Below, one piece after another: positions 33,844-43,368 of a stretch of DNA of 64,000 bases. How positions within the stretch are numbered: position 1 is the stretch's first letter; every line of letters begins with the position of its first letter. Source of the DNA: an uncultured Pelagibacteraceae bacterium (lineage in GTDB: Bacteria; Pseudomonadota; Alphaproteobacteria; Pelagibacterales; Pelagibacteraceae); the NCBI GenBank assembly GCA_902595285.1, contig CACJPL010000003.1, positions 62,001 through 126,000 on the forward strand, written 5' to 3'. The position numbers and the translations under genes were made by a program. Under the pieces are notes generated by a model. That model was given only the letters and a program-made list of their open reading frames with translations, had not been told where the DNA came from and did no database searches.

Positions 33844-35294
33844 ATTTTCTGATCATATTCGCCGACTTTACCTGTTTTTTGTAACAAATCGTCAATAAAA
33901 TCAAAGATTTTTTTCTTTCTCTCATCTGATGTTGGGCTTTCAGTAACAATAACTAAAGATGGTTTGTTTGAAGATGCTCTTATAAGTCCCCAAGAACCAT
34001 CTTCGAATGAAAACCTAACTCCATTAACAGTTAAAATATCATTAATAACCTGGCCATCTATTTCAGCTTTATTATCTTGCAAATTTTTAATTTGCTTAAC
34101 TAACTCCTCAACAACTAAATATTTTTCTTCATCTTTGCAGAATGGTGCCATTGTAGGTGTTTGAAATGTTTTAGGTAGTTCGCTAATAATTTCGCTAATC
34201 TTTTTGTTTTGATTATTTAATAAGTGACATATTTGAATAGCTGAATTAATTCCATCATCATAACCATATCCCAAAGGTTGATTAAAAAAGAAATGACCAC
34301 TTTTTTCAAAGCCTGCTAATGCTCTTTCGGTGTTAACTTTTCGTTTAATATGAGAATGTCCTGTTTTCCAATAAATAGTTTTACAGTTATTTTTAATTAA
34401 AATTTGATCTTTTGAATATAATCCAGTTGACTTAACATCAACTACAAATTTAGAATTTCTATGTTTGCTTGATAAATTTCTAGCTATTAATAGACCTATT
34501 TTATCTGAAAATATTTCATTTCCTTCATTATCTATAACTCCAACTCTATCTCCATCTCCGTCAAAACCGAAACCTATATCAGCATTATTTTCCTTAACAA
34601 CTTTTGCAATTTCGTGAAGCATTTCTAAATCTTCTGGGTTTGGATTATATTTTGGAAAATTCCAATCTAAGTTACAATCTAACTCAATTACCTCACAACC
34701 AATACCTCTTAAAATATCTGGAGCAAAAATACCAGCAGTTCCATTACCACAGGCAACCACAGCTTTAATTTTTTTTTGAATTTTATTTTTAGTAATTAAG
34801 TCATTTTTGTAGATTTTATCGAAATTATTTATTTGTTTTTCATTTCCTTGTCCTTTAGAAAATTTTTGATTTAATGTAATTTCTTTTAATTCTCTCATTT
34901 CTTCAGGTGCATGAGTTAATCCTTTTTTGATACCCATTTTCACACCTGTCCAACCATTTTCATTATGACTTGCTGTAACCATAGCAACTGCATCTGCGTC
35001 TAAATTAAATTGTGCAAAATAAACCATTGGAGATAAAGATAGACCTACATCTTCAATATTGCATCCGGTAGATATTAAACCTTTTTTAAGAGCAGTTTTT
35101 ATTTCTTCGCTATAAGATCGGTAATCATGACCAACTATAATTCTTGGATTTTCTTTTTTTGTATGAATCTTTATTTGTGTTCCAAGTCCTTTCCCAAGAT
35201 TCTCTATCCCAGCTGAATTTATATCCTTCTCATACAACCAACGAGCGTCATATTCTCTAAAGCCATATGGGTCTATTTTAATGTTTTGATTCAT
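33840..35294 (-). CDS. Phosphomannomutase/phosphoglucomutase
   Basis: Alpha-D-phosphohexomutase of 484 aa. The phosphoserine loop VTASHNENG places Ser109, the metal loop is FGFDGDGDRVGVID, the sugar-specificity loop GFEKSGHFFF, and the phosphate site near the C-terminus RASSNKPSLVIVTES. It interconverts hexose 1- and 6-phosphates (AlgC/ManB-like) and could supply glucose-1-phosphate to the CDP-sugar cassette as well as mannose-1-phosphate. It is divergent from nrdA across 180 bases. Confidence 0.9.
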   Translation of the reverse strand: MNQNIKIDPYGFREYDARWLYEKDINSAGIENLGKGLGTQIKIHTKKENPRIIVGHDYRSYSEEIKTALKKGLISTGCNIEDVGLSLSPMVYFAQFNLDADAVAMVTASHNENGWTGVKMGIKKGLTHAPEEMRELKEITLNQKFSKGQGNEKQINNFDKIYKNDLITKNKIQKKIKAVVACGNGTAGIFAPDILRGIGCEVIELDCNLDWNFPKYNPNPEDLEMLHEIAKVVKENNADIGFGFDGDGDRVGVIDNEGNEIFSDKIGLLIARNLSSKHRNSKFVVDVKSTGLYSKDQILIKNNCKTIYWKTGHSHIKRKVNTERALAGFEKSGHFFFNQPLGYGYDDGINSAIQICHLLNNQNKKISEIISELPKTFQTPTMAPFCKDEEKYLVVEELVKQIKNLQDNKAEIDGQVINDILTVNGVRFSFEDGSWGLIRASSNKPSLVIVTESPTSDERKKKIFDFIDDLLQKTGKVGEYDQKI

Positions 35295-35369
35295 TAGGTA
35301 ATTACTTATCCTTTTTATGTTAATTTCTTGGAAAAATTTTAATTTTTTTATTGATTATCATATTGTCGC

Positions 35370-35384
35370 GTTCTATAAATGTTC
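35370..35384 (+). promoter_or_regulatory. LexA-like direct repeat upstream of nrdAB
   Basis: GTTC (35370-35373), seven bases, then GTTC (35381-35384) is exactly the alphaproteobacterial LexA box GTTC-N7-GTTC. It lies 91 bases before the nrdA ATG. No lexA gene is in the window, so function depends on that gene being present elsewhere. Confidence 0.45.
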
Positions 35385-35394
35385 TGTTGTTTAA

Positions 35395-35441
35395 ATACTT
35401 ATTTAGTATATTTACAGCAAACGCCTACAACATATAGTTGT
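35395..35441 (+). promoter_or_regulatory. Two 15-base palindromes 32 bases apart upstream of nrdA
   Basis: ATACT-N5-AGTAT (35395-35409) and ACAAC-N5-GTTGT (35427-35441) have centres 32 bases apart, about three helical turns. NrdR boxes are typically paired at this spacing in front of ribonucleotide reductase genes. These are 15-base palindromes, whereas the NrdR consensus is 16, and the arms differ from each other, so the match is by arrangement only. Confidence 0.4.
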
Positions 35442-35474
35442 TTTCGTTCTAATAACAAAATATATTAAACTTTT

Positions 35475-37415
35475 ATGAATAAGATTCTTTCTCAGGCTCT
35501 CAAAAAAGCTGTCTCTGAATATAGACCTGAAGTTAAAGAAGTTTCTAAAATAAACAAGCCTGATCTTTTTTCTCTAAACAACGAAACAGAATTATTTCAA
35601 AATGATAAAGGCGTCATAATAAAAATTGATCGTTCTAGAGATGTAAATCTAACTGACTTTGGTAAAGCAACTTTAAAAGATAGGTATTTAGGTTTGAATG
35701 AGTCTTATCAAGACTTATTTGCCAGAGTAGCAAGCACTTACGCAGATGATAATTTGCATGCTCAAAGAATTTATAACTATATAAGCAATCTTTGGTTTAT
35801 GCCAGCAACTCCAGTTCTATCAAACGGTGGTACAAAAAGAGGATTACCTATTTCATGTTTTTTAAATGAAGCATCAGATAGTTTAGGAGGTATTCTTGAT
35901 TTATGGAGTGAGAATGTTTGGTTAGCAGCAAAGGGCGGGGGAATTGGAAGTTACTGGGGCAACTTAAGATCTATTGGAGAAAAAATTGGAAAAGTTGGAA
36001 AAACTTCTGGAATAATTCCTTTTATAAAAGTTATGGACTCTTTGACAATGGCTATTAGCCAGGGATCATTAAGGAGAGGCTCTGCAGCCTGTTATCTTCC
36101 AATTGATCATCCTGAGATTGAAGAGTTTATAGAAATGAGAAGACCAACAGGCGGTGACCCAAATAGAAAAGCTCTAAACTTACATCATGGTGTTTTAGTT
36201 TCTGACGCATTTATGAGAGCAGTTGAAACTGACGAGCAATGGGCATTGAAAAGCCCTGCTGACGGAAGTATTCAACAAACCATTTCTGCAAGAAATTTAT
36301 GGATAAGATTATTAACTGCTAGAATTGAAACTGGTGAACCTTATATAATTTATATCGATACTGTTAATAGACAAATTCCTCAACATCATAAGTTAGCAAA
36401 TCTTACTGTTAAAACTTCAAACTTGTGCAGCGAAATAACTTTACCTACAGGAATTGATAAAGATGGAAGAGATCGAACTGCAGTATGTTGTCTATCTTCA
36501 TTAAATTTAGAAAAATATGATGAATGGAAAGATGATCCAGACATGATTAGTGATGTTATGAGATTTTTAGATAACGTTTTATCTGATTTTATTAATAAAG
36601 CACCAGAGCAATTTAAAGATGCAAAATATTCAGCAGAAAGAGAGAGAAGTGTTGGATTAGGTGTGATGGGATTTCATTCATTTTTACAAAAAAATAGGAT
36701 TCCACTAGAATCTGTAATGGCAAAATCGTGGAATAAAAAAATATTTAAAAATATTCATGAGAAAGTTAACCAGGCCTCTAAAGATTTGGCAGAAGAAAGA
36801 GGAGCTTGTCCGGACGCAGCTGAGTATGGTTACAAGGAAAGATTTTCAAACAAAACTGCTATAGCTCCTACAGCATCTATTTCAATAATTTGCGGTGGTG
36901 CCTCCCCTGGAGTTGAGCCTGTAGCTGCAAATAGTTATACCCACAAAACACTTTCTGGATCTTTTAATGTCAGAAATAGATACTTAGAAGAAATTCTTCA
37001 ATCACACGGTAAAAATGATGATGAGACTTGGTCTACTATTACTACTAATCAAGGATCGGTAAACCATTTGGATTTCCTTACAGATCTAGAAAAAGATGTA
37101 TTTAAAACTGCTTTTGAACTTAACCAAAATTGGATAATTGAGTTAAGTGGAGATAGAACTCCATTTATTTCACAAGCTCAGTCAGTAAATTTATTTTTAC
37201 CAGCAGATGTTCATAAGAAAGAATTACACAAAATTCATTTTGATGCTTGGAAGAAAGGTTTAAAGAGCCTTTATTACTGTAGATCAAAATCAATTCAACG
37301 AGCTGAAAATATTAATGATGCTAAATCAACTGATATTACAGCAAATGTTTATAAATCTAAAAACCAACAATCTAACGAAGAGCCAGAGTACGAGGAGTGT
37401 CTATCATGTCAGTAG
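35475..37415 (+). CDS. nrdA: Ribonucleoside-diphosphate reductase, class I alpha subunit
   Basis: Catalytic subunit that reduces ribonucleotides to deoxyribonucleotides. The active-site cysteines are in LPISCFLNE, SNLCSEITLP and CCLSSLNL, and the C-terminal ECLSCQ is the redox-active pair that passes electrons from thioredoxin or glutaredoxin. At 646 aa it is clearly shorter than E. coli NrdA: residues 1-60 do not resemble the N-terminal ATP-cone, so the overall activity switch seems absent. It overlaps nrdB by 10 bases. Confidence 0.95.
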   Translation: MNKILSQALKKAVSEYRPEVKEVSKINKPDLFSLNNETELFQNDKGVIIKIDRSRDVNLTDFGKATLKDRYLGLNESYQDLFARVASTYADDNLHAQRIYNYISNLWFMPATPVLSNGGTKRGLPISCFLNEASDSLGGILDLWSENVWLAAKGGGIGSYWGNLRSIGEKIGKVGKTSGIIPFIKVMDSLTMAISQGSLRRGSAACYLPIDHPEIEEFIEMRRPTGGDPNRKALNLHHGVLVSDAFMRAVETDEQWALKSPADGSIQQTISARNLWIRLLTARIETGEPYIIYIDTVNRQIPQHHKLANLTVKTSNLCSEITLPTGIDKDGRDRTAVCCLSSLNLEKYDEWKDDPDMISDVMRFLDNVLSDFINKAPEQFKDAKYSAERERSVGLGVMGFHSFLQKNRIPLESVMAKSWNKKIFKNIHEKVNQASKDLAEERGACPDAAEYGYKERFSNKTAIAPTASISIICGGASPGVEPVAANSYTHKTLSGSFNVRNRYLEEILQSHGKNDDETWSTITTNQGSVNHLDFLTDLEKDVFKTAFELNQNWIIELSGDRTPFISQAQSVNLFLPADVHKKELHKIHFDAWKKGLKSLYYCRSKSIQRAENINDAKSTDITANVYKSKNQQSNEEPEYEECLSCQ

Positions 37416-38434
37416 CAGAAAAAATAAATTCGGAAATTATTCAAAGTGAAAATAAAATCATACAACCAAAAAAAATGGGATTGCTAGTTGAAAATCCTGT
37501 TTATAAACCATTTAGATATCCATGGTGTTATGATGCTTGGCTTACACAGCAAAGAATTCACTGGTTACCTGAGGAAGTTCCTTTGGGGGACGATGTTAGA
37601 GATTGGCAAAAAAATCTATCTCAACCAGAAAAAAATTTGCTAACACAAATTTTTAGATTTTTCACTCAAGCAGATGTAGAAGTTAATAATTGTTACTTAA
37701 GACACTACACAACAGTATTTAAACCTACAGAAGTTTTAATGATGATGACAGCTTTCGCTGCGATGGAAACAGTTCATGTAGCTGCTTATTCTCATCTGTT
37801 AGATACGATTGGAATGCCAGAGTCTGAATACTCGGCATTTATGAAATATAAAGAAATGAAAGACAAATATGATTACATGCAAGACTTTAATGTTAATTCA
37901 AAAGAAGATATTGCAAAAACTGTAGCTGTATTTAGTGCTTTCACTGAAGGACTGCAACTGTTTGCAAGTTTTGCGATTTTATTAAATTTTCCAAGACACA
38001 ATAAAATGAAAGGAATGGGTCAGATTGTTACTTGGTCTGTAAGAGATGAAACCCTTCATTGCAACTCAATGATTAGAATTTTTAAAGAATTCATCAAAGA
38101 AAATCCAGAAATTTGGACTCCAAAACTTAAAAAAGAACTTTACGAAGCTTGTAGAACTATCATTGAACATGAAGATGCTTTTATTGATCTTGCTTTTGAA
38201 ATGGGACCAATGGAAGGATTAACTGCAAAAGAAGTTAAAGAATATATCAGATTTATTGGTAATCGAAGATTGGTTCAGTTAGGACTAGAACCAATTTATG
38301 ATATTGATAAAAACCCTTTAACCTGGTTAGATACGATGCTTAATGCTGTTGAACATATGAATTTCTTTGAAGGTCGAGCAACAGAATACTCTAAAGCATC
38401 AACTCAAGGTACTTGGGCAGAAGCTTTTAGTTAA
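37406..38434 (+). CDS. nrdB: Ribonucleoside-diphosphate reductase, class I beta subunit
   Basis: Radical-generating subunit, 342 aa from the ATG at 37406. That start is preferred over GTG 37397 because GAGGAG lies a few bases before it. The diiron ligands D90, E121, H124, E181, E215 and H218 keep the same spacings as E. coli NrdB (84, 115, 118, 204, 238, 241), and the radical Tyr128 is four residues after H124. It therefore looks like a standard tyrosyl-radical enzyme. No N-terminal ATP-cone is present here either. Overlaps the end of nrdA. Confidence 0.95.
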   Translation: MSVAEKINSEIIQSENKIIQPKKMGLLVENPVYKPFRYPWCYDAWLTQQRIHWLPEEVPLGDDVRDWQKNLSQPEKNLLTQIFRFFTQADVEVNNCYLRHYTTVFKPTEVLMMMTAFAAMETVHVAAYSHLLDTIGMPESEYSAFMKYKEMKDKYDYMQDFNVNSKEDIAKTVAVFSAFTEGLQLFASFAILLNFPRHNKMKGMGQIVTWSVRDETLHCNSMIRIFKEFIKENPEIWTPKLKKELYEACRTIIEHEDAFIDLAFEMGPMEGLTAKEVKEYIRFIGNRRLVQLGLEPIYDIDKNPLTWLDTMLNAVEHMNFFEGRATEYSKASTQGTWAEAFS

Positions 38435-38443
38435 AAAATAAGT

Positions 38444-39568
38444 TTATCTCTGATTTAATTGCATCACTTTTCGATGCTTATTACCTTTGTAGCTTGCTAA
38501 AGGTCTAATGAGTTTGTTTGCAGCGTGTTGTTCCATTATATGAGCAGACCAACCAGTAATTCTTGAAATTACGAATATTGGTGTAAAAAAATCAGTTTCA
38601 AATCCCATTAAATGATAAGTGGGTCCTGTTGGATAGTCCACATTAGGATGTATATTTTTTTCTTTAATCATTACTCTTTCAACAATATCGTAAATTTTTT
38701 CAAATTTTTTGTCTTTCTTTATCCTTGCAACTTTTGCAAAATATTTCCTCATAGTAGGAACCCTAGAATCTCCTGATTTATAAACTCTGTGACCAAATCC
38801 CATTACAACTTCCTTATTTTTTAGGGCGTTATTAATCCATTTTAATGCATTTTCTGGTTTTTTAATTTTATTCATCATATGCATAACTTCTTCATTTGCT
38901 CCACCATGAAGCGGACCTTTTAAACTAGCAATTGCCCCAGTTATCGCGCCATGTATATCAGACAAGCTACTAGTAATTGTTCTTGCAGTGAAAGTTGAAA
39001 CATTAAAACTATGCTCAGCATATAAAATTAAAGACACATCAAAAGCCTTAACAATTTCTTTTTGAGGAACTTTTCCAAAACACATATAGAAAAAATTTTC
39101 AGCAAAAGTTAAGGTTTTTTTAGGTTTTATTATTTTTTTTCCTTTTCTAATTCTATAAAATGCAGCTAAAGCAGTCGGCGTTTTTGCGAAAATTCTTAAA
39201 GCTTTTCTCATATTGGCTTCAGGTGAAGAATCTACAGTTTCTTTATCCTCAAGTCCCATCACACTTACTGCAGTTCGAGCCACATCCATTGGATGAGATT
39301 TTTTTGGCATGTGTTTGATTATCTCGTATAAATTTTTAGTTAATTCTCTATTGTTTTTTTCTTCTTTTTCAAATTTTCTTAGCTCTAGAGTATTTGGAAG
39401 ATCTTTGTTTAAAATTAAATATGCAACTTCTTCAAATCTACAGTACTCACACAAATCTTGAGCGGCGTAACCTCTATAAGTAAGAGAATTAATTTCTGGC
39501 ATTACTTTTGAAACTTCAGTTTCGTCAACAACAATTCCCAGCAAGCCTTTTTTTATATCATCACTCAT
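38444..39568 (-). CDS. prpC: 2-methylcitrate synthase (citrate synthase family)
   Basis: Condenses propionyl-CoA with oxaloacetate. The citrate-synthase fold is complete with catalytic histidines in LKGPLHGGANEEVM and VMGFGHRVYKSGDSR and the aspartate in the C-terminal third (GFETDFFTPIFVISRITGWSAHIMEQ). At 374 aa it is the short form typical of PrpC and Gram-positive citrate synthases. Assigned as PrpC because it lies directly after prpB and prpD; sharing one base with prpB indicates one transcript. Confidence 0.9.
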   Translation of the reverse strand: MSDDIKKGLLGIVVDETEVSKVMPEINSLTYRGYAAQDLCEYCRFEEVAYLILNKDLPNTLELRKFEKEEKNNRELTKNLYEIIKHMPKKSHPMDVARTAVSVMGLEDKETVDSSPEANMRKALRIFAKTPTALAAFYRIRKGKKIIKPKKTLTFAENFFYMCFGKVPQKEIVKAFDVSLILYAEHSFNVSTFTARTITSSLSDIHGAITGAIASLKGPLHGGANEEVMHMMNKIKKPENALKWINNALKNKEVVMGFGHRVYKSGDSRVPTMRKYFAKVARIKKDKKFEKIYDIVERVMIKEKNIHPNVDYPTGPTYHLMGFETDFFTPIFVISRITGWSAHIMEQHAANKLIRPLASYKGNKHRKVMQLNQR

Positions 39569-40464
39569 TACTCATGTCCTTCTGTACTAAAATTATAAAT
39601 TTTTTCATCCAATGAATTATATTTTTCATAATCTACCAACTCATACAATCTTTTTCTTGATTGCATTTTATCAATTATATTGTTTTGGTGTCCATTTGCA
39701 TAAATGTCTCTTAACCCATCTTCAACATTTTTCATTGCTAATCTTTGTGTAGTTACAGGATAAATAACAATATTATAGCCAAAATTTTCTAATTCTTTGT
39801 AATTAAATAATTTTGATTTACCAAATTCAGTCATATTGGCTAATAGATACACTGATAATTCTTTTCGAACTTTCTCAAAATCTTTTTCATCATGCAATGC
39901 TTCAGGAAATATAATCTCTGCACCAGCGTCTATGTAGGCTTTACATCTTTCGATCATTTTTTCTATTCCTTCAACACTTTTAGCATCTGAGCGTGCAATT
40001 ATTTTAAAATTTTGATCTTTTTTAGCTTTAACACATTCTTTAATTTTTTTAACCATAGCATCAGTTGAAATTATTTCTTTGTTTTCAAGATGCCCACATC
40101 TTTTCCTCTCAATTTGATCTTCTAGGTGAACTCCTGTTATTCCAAATTCCTCAAAAGTTTCTATTGTTTCTTTACAAGATTTAAATCCCGTATCTATATC
40201 AACTATTGTTGGAAGATTAGTCACTCTCGAAATTAAATAAGATCTTGTGCTAACATCTTGAAGTGTTGTTAAACCAATATCAGGAAACCCTAGATCATTA
40301 GCCATAACTCCTCCTGATACGTAAACTGCATCATATCCAATTTCTTCAATTAATTTTGCTGTAAGTGGATTATAGGCACCCGGAACTCTTAATATTTTAT
40401 TTGATTTTAATTTATTATCAAAATCTAATCTTTTTTGACTTGGTTCTTTCTCTACGAAATGCAT
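39568..40464 (-). CDS. prpB: Methylisocitrate lyase
   Basis: Splits 2-methylisocitrate into pyruvate and succinate. The isocitrate-lyase-family signature KRCGH (residues 121-125) carries the catalytic cysteine, VYVSGGVMANDLGFPDIG and VDIDTGF supply substrate and Mg2+ contacts. At 298 aa it matches PrpB rather than the longer isocitrate lyase. It shares end bases with both prpD and prpC, a fully coupled operon. Confidence 0.93.
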   Translation of the reverse strand: MHFVEKEPSQKRLDFDNKLKSNKILRVPGAYNPLTAKLIEEIGYDAVYVSGGVMANDLGFPDIGLTTLQDVSTRSYLISRVTNLPTIVDIDTGFKSCKETIETFEEFGITGVHLEDQIERKRCGHLENKEIISTDAMVKKIKECVKAKKDQNFKIIARSDAKSVEGIEKMIERCKAYIDAGAEIIFPEALHDEKDFEKVRKELSVYLLANMTEFGKSKLFNYKELENFGYNIVIYPVTTQRLAMKNVEDGLRDIYANGHQNNIIDKMQSRKRLYELVDYEKYNSLDEKIYNFSTEGHE

Positions 40465-41966
40465 TAAAAAATTCCTTTTTTTAAATTATGTTTTAATTTA
40501 CTTTTTCTAACCACAATATTTAATTTATCAAGTTGTCCAGGTTTTAATTTTTTTAAGTTTTGCACTGATTTTAAAAAACGATCACTTTCTTTTTTTTCTA
40601 AAATGCTATCAGTTAAAGTTAAAAATTTATTTATATAATTTTGTCTTTTAAACGGCCTCGCTCCATATGGATGTGCATCTGCTCTATCTAATTCTTCTAT
40701 TATTTTTTTTCCATTGTTAAGTGTTACAACAACTTTAGCACCAAAGCATTTATTTTTTGGATTTGGGTCATGATACTTTTTTGTCCATTTTTTATCTTCA
40801 TATGTTTTAATTGATCTCCAAATTTTTATTGTACTTTTTCTTTTTGCTCTAGCTTTTGTATAAGATTTGACATGATGCCAGTGTCCATCTTCTAAAGCTA
40901 CTGCGAAGATATACATAATAGAATGATCTAAAGTTTCCCTGCTAGCATTAGGGTCCATTTTTTGTGGGTCATTAGCACCCGTTCCAATTACATAATGAGT
41001 ATGATGACTTGTAAAAATATCAATTTTTTTAATTTGATTTAAATTAGGGATTTTTATTTTTATTTTTTTTGCTAAATCTATTAATGCCTGAGATTGATAT
41101 TCAGCAGAATATTCTTTTGTATATGTCTCTAAAATAGCTTTTTTACTTTCTCCTTTTTTTGGTAATGGCACTTTATAATTTGCTTTTTTACCATCTAAAA
41201 TTCTTGCTATTACGCTATCTTCACCTTCATAAATTGGGCTAGGAGCACCTTCACCTCTCATAGCTCTATCTACTGCTTCTATAGCAAGTTTGCCTGCATG
41301 TGCAGGAGCATAAGCTTTCCAGCTAGAGATTTCTCCTTTTCTAGATTGTCTAGTAGATATTGTTGTATGCAGTGCTTGTTGAACAGCTTGATAAATAGTT
41401 TCGGTATTTAATTTTAACATTGTTCCTAAACCAGCAGCTACACTAGGTCCTAAATGAGCTATATGATCAACTTTATGCTTATGTAAACAAATACCTTTAA
41501 CTAAATTAACTTGAACTTCATATGCAGTAATTATCCCTCGTAATAAATCTAATCCACTTTTTTTATTTTGTTGTGCAACACTTATAAGTGGTGGGATGTT
41601 ATCTCCTGGATGACTGTAATCTGCGGCTAGAAAGGTATCATGAAAGTCTAACTCTCTAACTGCAGTTCCGTTAGACCATGCTGCCCATTCACAATCAAAT
41701 TTTAATTTTGAGTTTACACCAAATATAGTAGCGCCGTTTTTTCTAGAATGCTTTAATGCCATCTCTCTAGATGAGATTACTGGCTTTCTATTTAATGAAG
41801 CAATTGCAACTGAAGCGTTATCAATTATTCTATTGATAACCATTTCTATAGCATCTTTATTTAATTTAGCATTGTCACTAGCGATCTCAGCTATTTTCCA
41901 TGCCAGCTGTTTCTTCTTAGGAAGATGAATTTTTGATGGGTATACTTTAATTGTATGTAATAACAA
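40464..41966 (-). CDS. prpD: MmgE/PrpD 2-methylcitrate dehydratase
   Basis: Dehydrates 2-methylcitrate to 2-methylaconitate in the methylcitrate cycle. The 500-aa protein has PrpD segments such as [33 protein letters not shown] near residues 90-125 and [21 protein letters not shown]. First gene of the prpD-prpB-prpC operon, which lets the cell oxidise propionyl-CoA from amino acids or odd-chain compounds. An aconitase-type hydratase for the next step is not in the window. Confidence 0.93.
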   Translation of the reverse strand: MLLHTIKVYPSKIHLPKKKQLAWKIAEIASDNAKLNKDAIEMVINRIIDNASVAIASLNRKPVISSREMALKHSRKNGATIFGVNSKLKFDCEWAAWSNGTAVRELDFHDTFLAADYSHPGDNIPPLISVAQQNKKSGLDLLRGIITAYEVQVNLVKGICLHKHKVDHIAHLGPSVAAGLGTMLKLNTETIYQAVQQALHTTISTRQSRKGEISSWKAYAPAHAGKLAIEAVDRAMRGEGAPSPIYEGEDSVIARILDGKKANYKVPLPKKGESKKAILETYTKEYSAEYQSQALIDLAKKIKIKIPNLNQIKKIDIFTSHHTHYVIGTGANDPQKMDPNASRETLDHSIMYIFAVALEDGHWHHVKSYTKARAKRKSTIKIWRSIKTYEDKKWTKKYHDPNPKNKCFGAKVVVTLNNGKKIIEELDRADAHPYGARPFKRQNYINKFLTLTDSILEKKESDRFLKSVQNLKKLKPGQLDKLNIVVRKSKLKHNLKKGIF

Positions 41967-42018
41967 AATAACTCCAATTTTGAATTTTGTTTTAATAGTT
42001 AAAATAAATTAATCAATA

Positions 42019-42684
42019 TTAAAGATATTGAGATACAATTTTTTCAATACCTACAAAGTCTTTTATTATGTGATTATGATAAATTTCATCAGATCTTTTT
42101 TCTGTATATCCATATTTTAGTAATATTATTGGAATTTCAGCAGCCTTAGCAGCATTAGCATCTGTCTCACTGTCACCGATCATAATCGATTTATTTTTAT
42201 CACCATCTAAAATTTCTATTGTAGTTGTTAAATGTCGAGGGTCTGGTTTGCAATATTGAAAAGTATTATAACCTGCAACATATTCAAAATAATCATAAAT
42301 CCCAATTTTTTTTAAAAGATCAACTGCTAAGTGTTCAGTTTTATTTGTACATACTGCCATAGAAATATTTTCATTTTTACACCAATTTAAAAATTCCTTT
42401 ACGCCATTAATTAATTTACTTTCATGTAGTATATTTTTTCCATAATAAGACAGAAATTCATCAGTCATTTTGTTTTGAATTTTTTCATCAAACCACTTCC
42501 ATTGGCCGTTAGCTTTTGCCATCATAGCTTTTGCTCCTTTGCCAACAGCATTTTTTAATTCTCCTAAAGTTTTTGTAGGATAACCAAATTTTTTCATTAC
42601 ATGGTTATGTGCGCGTATTAAATCTGGGGCTGTATCTACTAATGTGCCATCTAAATCAAATAAAATTGTAAATTTTTGTTTCAT
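42019..42684 (-). CDS. gph: HAD-family phosphatase, probable phosphoglycolate phosphatase
   Basis: 221-aa HAD hydrolase. Motif I FDLDGTLVDT (nucleophile D10, acid D12), motif II VCTNKTEH, motif III lysine in KPDPRHL, and motif IV MIGDSETD are all present with a helical cap between. The overall form is Gph-like, removing phosphate from 2-phosphoglycolate formed by DNA repair or photorespiration, but the substrate range of HAD enzymes is broad. It is 52 bases upstream of prpD and divergent from the hexapeptide transferase gene. Confidence 0.82.
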   Translation of the reverse strand: MKQKFTILFDLDGTLVDTAPDLIRAHNHVMKKFGYPTKTLGELKNAVGKGAKAMMAKANGQWKWFDEKIQNKMTDEFLSYYGKNILHESKLINGVKEFLNWCKNENISMAVCTNKTEHLAVDLLKKIGIYDYFEYVAGYNTFQYCKPDPRHLTTTIEILDGDKNKSIMIGDSETDANAAKAAEIPIILLKYGYTEKRSDEIYHNHIIKDFVGIEKIVSQYL

Positions 42685-42753
42685 TTTAAAAGTATTTTAA
42701 AGAAATAAATTGTGAATTAATCAAACAATATACTTAATATAAATAAGATCAAA

Positions 42754-43365
42754 ATGAAAGACTCAACTCAAAAAAAACTTAGAGAGAAATTTATAAAATC
42801 AGGAGTTAAGATGACTGGTCCTGAAACTATTTTTTTTTCAGAGGATACAAAAATTGGCAAAAGAGTTGTAATTGAGCCTTATGTTGTAATTGGTTCTAAC
42901 GTTAAAATTGGAAATAATGTAATAATTAAATCATTTTCTCATTTAGAGTCTTGTAATATAAAAAATAAAGTTGAAATAGGTCCTTTCGCAAGAATAAGGC
43001 CTAATACAATTTTAAATGAAGGATCTAAAGTTGGTAATTTTGTTGAAATTAAAAAAAGTTTTATTGGAAAAAATTCTAAAGTGAATCATTTATCATATGT
43101 AGGAGATAGTTATTTGGGAAAAGATGTTAATATCGGAGCAGGAACAATCACATGTAACTACGATGGTATAAATAAAAATAAGACAAAAATTAAGGATAAA
43201 GTGTTTATAGGCTCTAATTCATCTCTCGTAGCTCCAGTTACAATTAATAAAAATAGTATTGTAGGAGCCGGCTCAGTCATTACTAAAAATGTAACATCAA
43301 AGTCGTTGGCACTGACAAGAGCATTGCAAACAGAAATTAAAAATTATAAGAGAAGGAAAAAATAA
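42754..43365 (+). CDS. GlmU-type acetyltransferase domain lacking the uridylyltransferase half
   Basis: 203-aa left-handed beta-helix protein that aligns with the C-terminal half of GlmU, the glucosamine-1-phosphate acetyltransferase. Matches include IGPFARIRPNT, VGNFVEIKK, VNHLSYVGD with the catalytic base H112, and NIGAGTITCNYDGINK. The N-terminal nucleotidyltransferase domain of about 230 residues is absent and cannot be upstream, since gph is divergent there. It lies 3 bases before glmS, so it probably acetylates the product of GlmS after phosphosugar isomerisation; the UDP-transfer step must be encoded elsewhere. Confidence 0.88.
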   Translation: MKDSTQKKLREKFIKSGVKMTGPETIFFSEDTKIGKRVVIEPYVVIGSNVKIGNNVIIKSFSHLESCNIKNKVEIGPFARIRPNTILNEGSKVGNFVEIKKSFIGKNSKVNHLSYVGDSYLGKDVNIGAGTITCNYDGINKNKTKIKDKVFIGSNSSLVAPVTINKNSIVGAGSVITKNVTSKSLALTRALQTEIKNYKRRKK

Positions 43366-43368
43366 TTT

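Noticed and set aside
39568..40464. Isocitrate lyase (glyoxylate shunt)
   Set aside because: Length of 298 aa, the KRCGH signature and the prpD-prpB-prpC context fit methylisocitrate lyase; isocitrate lyase is much longer.
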